13,731 nt of DNA. It comes from JBAYHN01 sp041666125. GTDB taxonomy: Bacteria; Patescibacteriota; Gracilibacteria; UBA1369; UM-FILTER-53-11. Position 1 is the first letter of the stretch. Every line of letters starts with the position of its first letter. A model generated the notes under the pieces. The model had not been told where the DNA came from, did not search any database, and was given only the letters and a program-made list of their open reading frames with translations. The stretch is from assembly GCA_041666125.1 (NCBI GenBank), contig JBAYHN010000035.1, positions 1-13,731 of the forward strand, given 5' to 3'. This document shows positions 12,677 through 13,731 of the stretch, piece after piece. The position numbers and the translations under genes are program-made.

Positions 12677-13731
12677 TTATAATTCAGTTTGTCTTTCTTT
12701 ATTTAGCAGTACTCCCGCAAACGCCATCAAAATCAGCACGGCGGAAGTTTCCTCAAAGGAATGCGTAAAAAGGCCTGTTGCGCAAATTCCTATAAGGCTC
12801 AAAAATAGCCCGATTTTCGCAAGGGAACGCTCGTCCGCCAATCGTTTTGCCAAAAGGTGTTTCGACATGAAAAATAAAATTGCTAGAAAAATCAAAAGCC
12901 CAATCACGCCGGTTTCCACAGAAATTTGCAAAAACCAATTCTCAGTAAGAAATTTATCAAAGCGCACAGATGCAGGTCCGGCAGTTCCAAGCCCAATTCC
13001 AAAAGGGTGCTGAATTGTTTTGTTTAAGCCCTCTTTGGCAAGCATTAAATGTTCGCTGGATGAGCTAGTCCTCACAAGTACAGTCCTCAAAAAAGAATTT
13101 TGATCTCGCAATTCACTCGCAACCCAAAAACCTCCACATACCAGAACCACAGTAAGTGCAGCGCACGCAACAATTACAAAACTGCGCATATGTTTTTTTA
13201 ATTTTTCCGCCACGGATTTATTTCTTAAAAATATAAAAGCTGCAAAAGCGGCCATCGCAAGAACTCCGATCCAAACGGAGCGGGAGTAGGTGAGTATTGC
13301 GCTTAAAATAGCCAATCCAGTTAAAGCACCGGCATAAATCCTATATTTTGATTTATTAGCCAAGAAAGGCAGAAGTAGCCCAAGCACAACCATCAAATAA
13401 ACCCCATAACGCGTTGGTCCTCCAAACGTAGAAATTGCGCGGCAAACACTTTTTGTGTGTTCCAAGAACTGACATGCCGAAACCGCAATTTCCGGCTGGT
13501 ATTGCCCTTGATAAGTTGAATATCCAAAATTCACCAAAAAATCGCGAGGTAAAATAATAGCATGCACCAGCCCAAAAACGATCACGATTGCCGCGCTTCC
13601 AAGTGCCACCCTAGCCAGCACTTTTTCTTTTTCCCACTCCACCTGCCTCACTATCATAAAAAATAAAAACGGCAACACATCAAATCTAAATCCAAGTCCC
13701 CACTGCACCGGATTTTTTGCCTGAAAGAAAA
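12677..13731 (-). CDS. O-antigen ligase/polymerase-type membrane protein (Wzy_C superfamily), 5' end outside window
   Basis: Proteins of this group join or polymerise lipid-linked surface polysaccharides on the outer side of the cytoplasmic membrane. Only the C-terminal 350 or so residues are present. The frame is open to the right edge, and the first in-window start-like codon (GTG 13708) is probably internal. Features are many membrane helices, a large outer loop with FGGPTRYGVYLMVVLGLLLP, then TYSRSVWIGVLA (the conserved R-S-x-W-x-G element), the HPFGIGLGTAGPAS loop, and ENWFLQISVETGVIGLLIFL, the typical N-x-x-L-Q-x-x-x-E-x-G-x-x-G segment. The last helix carries SFEETSAVLILMAFAGVLL. The family includes WaaL ligases, Wzy polymerases and general O-glycan ligases, and the sequence does not decide between them. 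No glycosyltransferase neighbours are visible on this side. Confidence 0.85.
   Translation of the reverse strand, partial: FFQAKNPVQWGLGFRFDVLPFLFFMIVRQVEWEKEKVLARVALGSAAIVIVFGLVHAIILPRDFLVNFGYSTYQGQYQPEIAVSACQFLEHTKSVCRAISTFGGPTRYGVYLMVVLGLLLPFLANKSKYRIYAGALTGLAILSAILTYSRSVWIGVLAMAAFAAFIFLRNKSVAEKLKKHMRSFVIVACAALTVVLVCGGFWVASELRDQNSFLRTVLVRTSSSSEHLMLAKEGLNKTIQHPFGIGLGTAGPASVRFDKFLTENWFLQISVETGVIGLLIFLAILFFMSKHLLAKRLADERSLAKIGLFLSLIGICATGLFTHSFEETSAVLILMAFAGVLLNKERQTEL

Noticed and set aside
1..13731. Alternative genetic code with TGA read as glycine (as in Gracilibacteria/Absconditabacteria)
   Set aside because: The first gene, lspA and ftsW end at TGA at the expected family length or at a coupled start, and conserved glycines in MurG, AroE and FtsW use GGN codons.

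Overview
The window looks like a piece of chromosome from an uncultivated bacterium of the Patescibacteria/CPR type, possibly Peregrinibacteria-like. This is inference. It rests on very tight packing, many lineage-specific proteins without a recognisable family, scarce Shine-Dalgarno sites, promoters placed almost on the start codon, and a few conserved envelope genes (ftsW, murG, lspA) whose sequence style fits that group. TGA is an ordinary stop here: the first gene, lspA and ftsW all end with it. No rRNA, tRNA, transposase, integrase or CRISPR array was seen.

Layout. (1) 1-2273: two tandem genes, coupled by an ATGA overlap, for cysteine-containing and probably exported proteins of unknown function. 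They share an identical cysteine layout at the C-terminus. (2) 2302-3223: an extended -10 promoter, a 40-aa ORF that appears to be leaderless, and a 252-aa cytoplasmic unknown. (3) 3235-3864: the most unusual part. Two very small minus-strand genes, a 65-aa zinc ribbon and a 56-aa excisionase/BldC-like helix-turn-helix protein, sit next to about 200 bp of 10-bp imperfect direct repeats (consensus TTAAACTTTA, about 20 units). The array fills the space up to the promoter of the divergent DUF1284 gene. (4) 3887-6378: DUF1284 protein, an MscS-type channel with an Ala/Pro-rich tail (minus strand), and a stomatin-like SPFH protein. (5) 6470-7849: a small cysteine-rich exported or lipoprotein-like protein under a near-consensus promoter, then aroE. 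(6) 7865-9119, minus strand: lspA followed by an overlapping six-helix membrane protein. (7) 9153-11442: ftsW and murG, overlapping by 68 bp. (8) 11514-12657: an unknown 364-aa protein with its own strong promoter. (9) 12677-13731, minus strand: the C-terminal part of an O-antigen-ligase-type membrane protein, cut by the window edge.

How the genes work together. Much of the window concerns the cell envelope: septal peptidoglycan polymerisation (FtsW), lipid II synthesis (MurG), lipoprotein maturation (LspA), surface polysaccharide assembly or ligation (the O-antigen-ligase-like protein), osmotic release (MscS), membrane microdomains (SPFH) and several exported cysteine-rich proteins. AroE belongs to aromatic amino acid synthesis. 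The HTH/zinc-ribbon/repeat-array locus does not fit the envelope theme and is the best candidate here for an undescribed system: a small DNA-binding protein that may multimerise along a helically phased repeat array covering its own upstream region.
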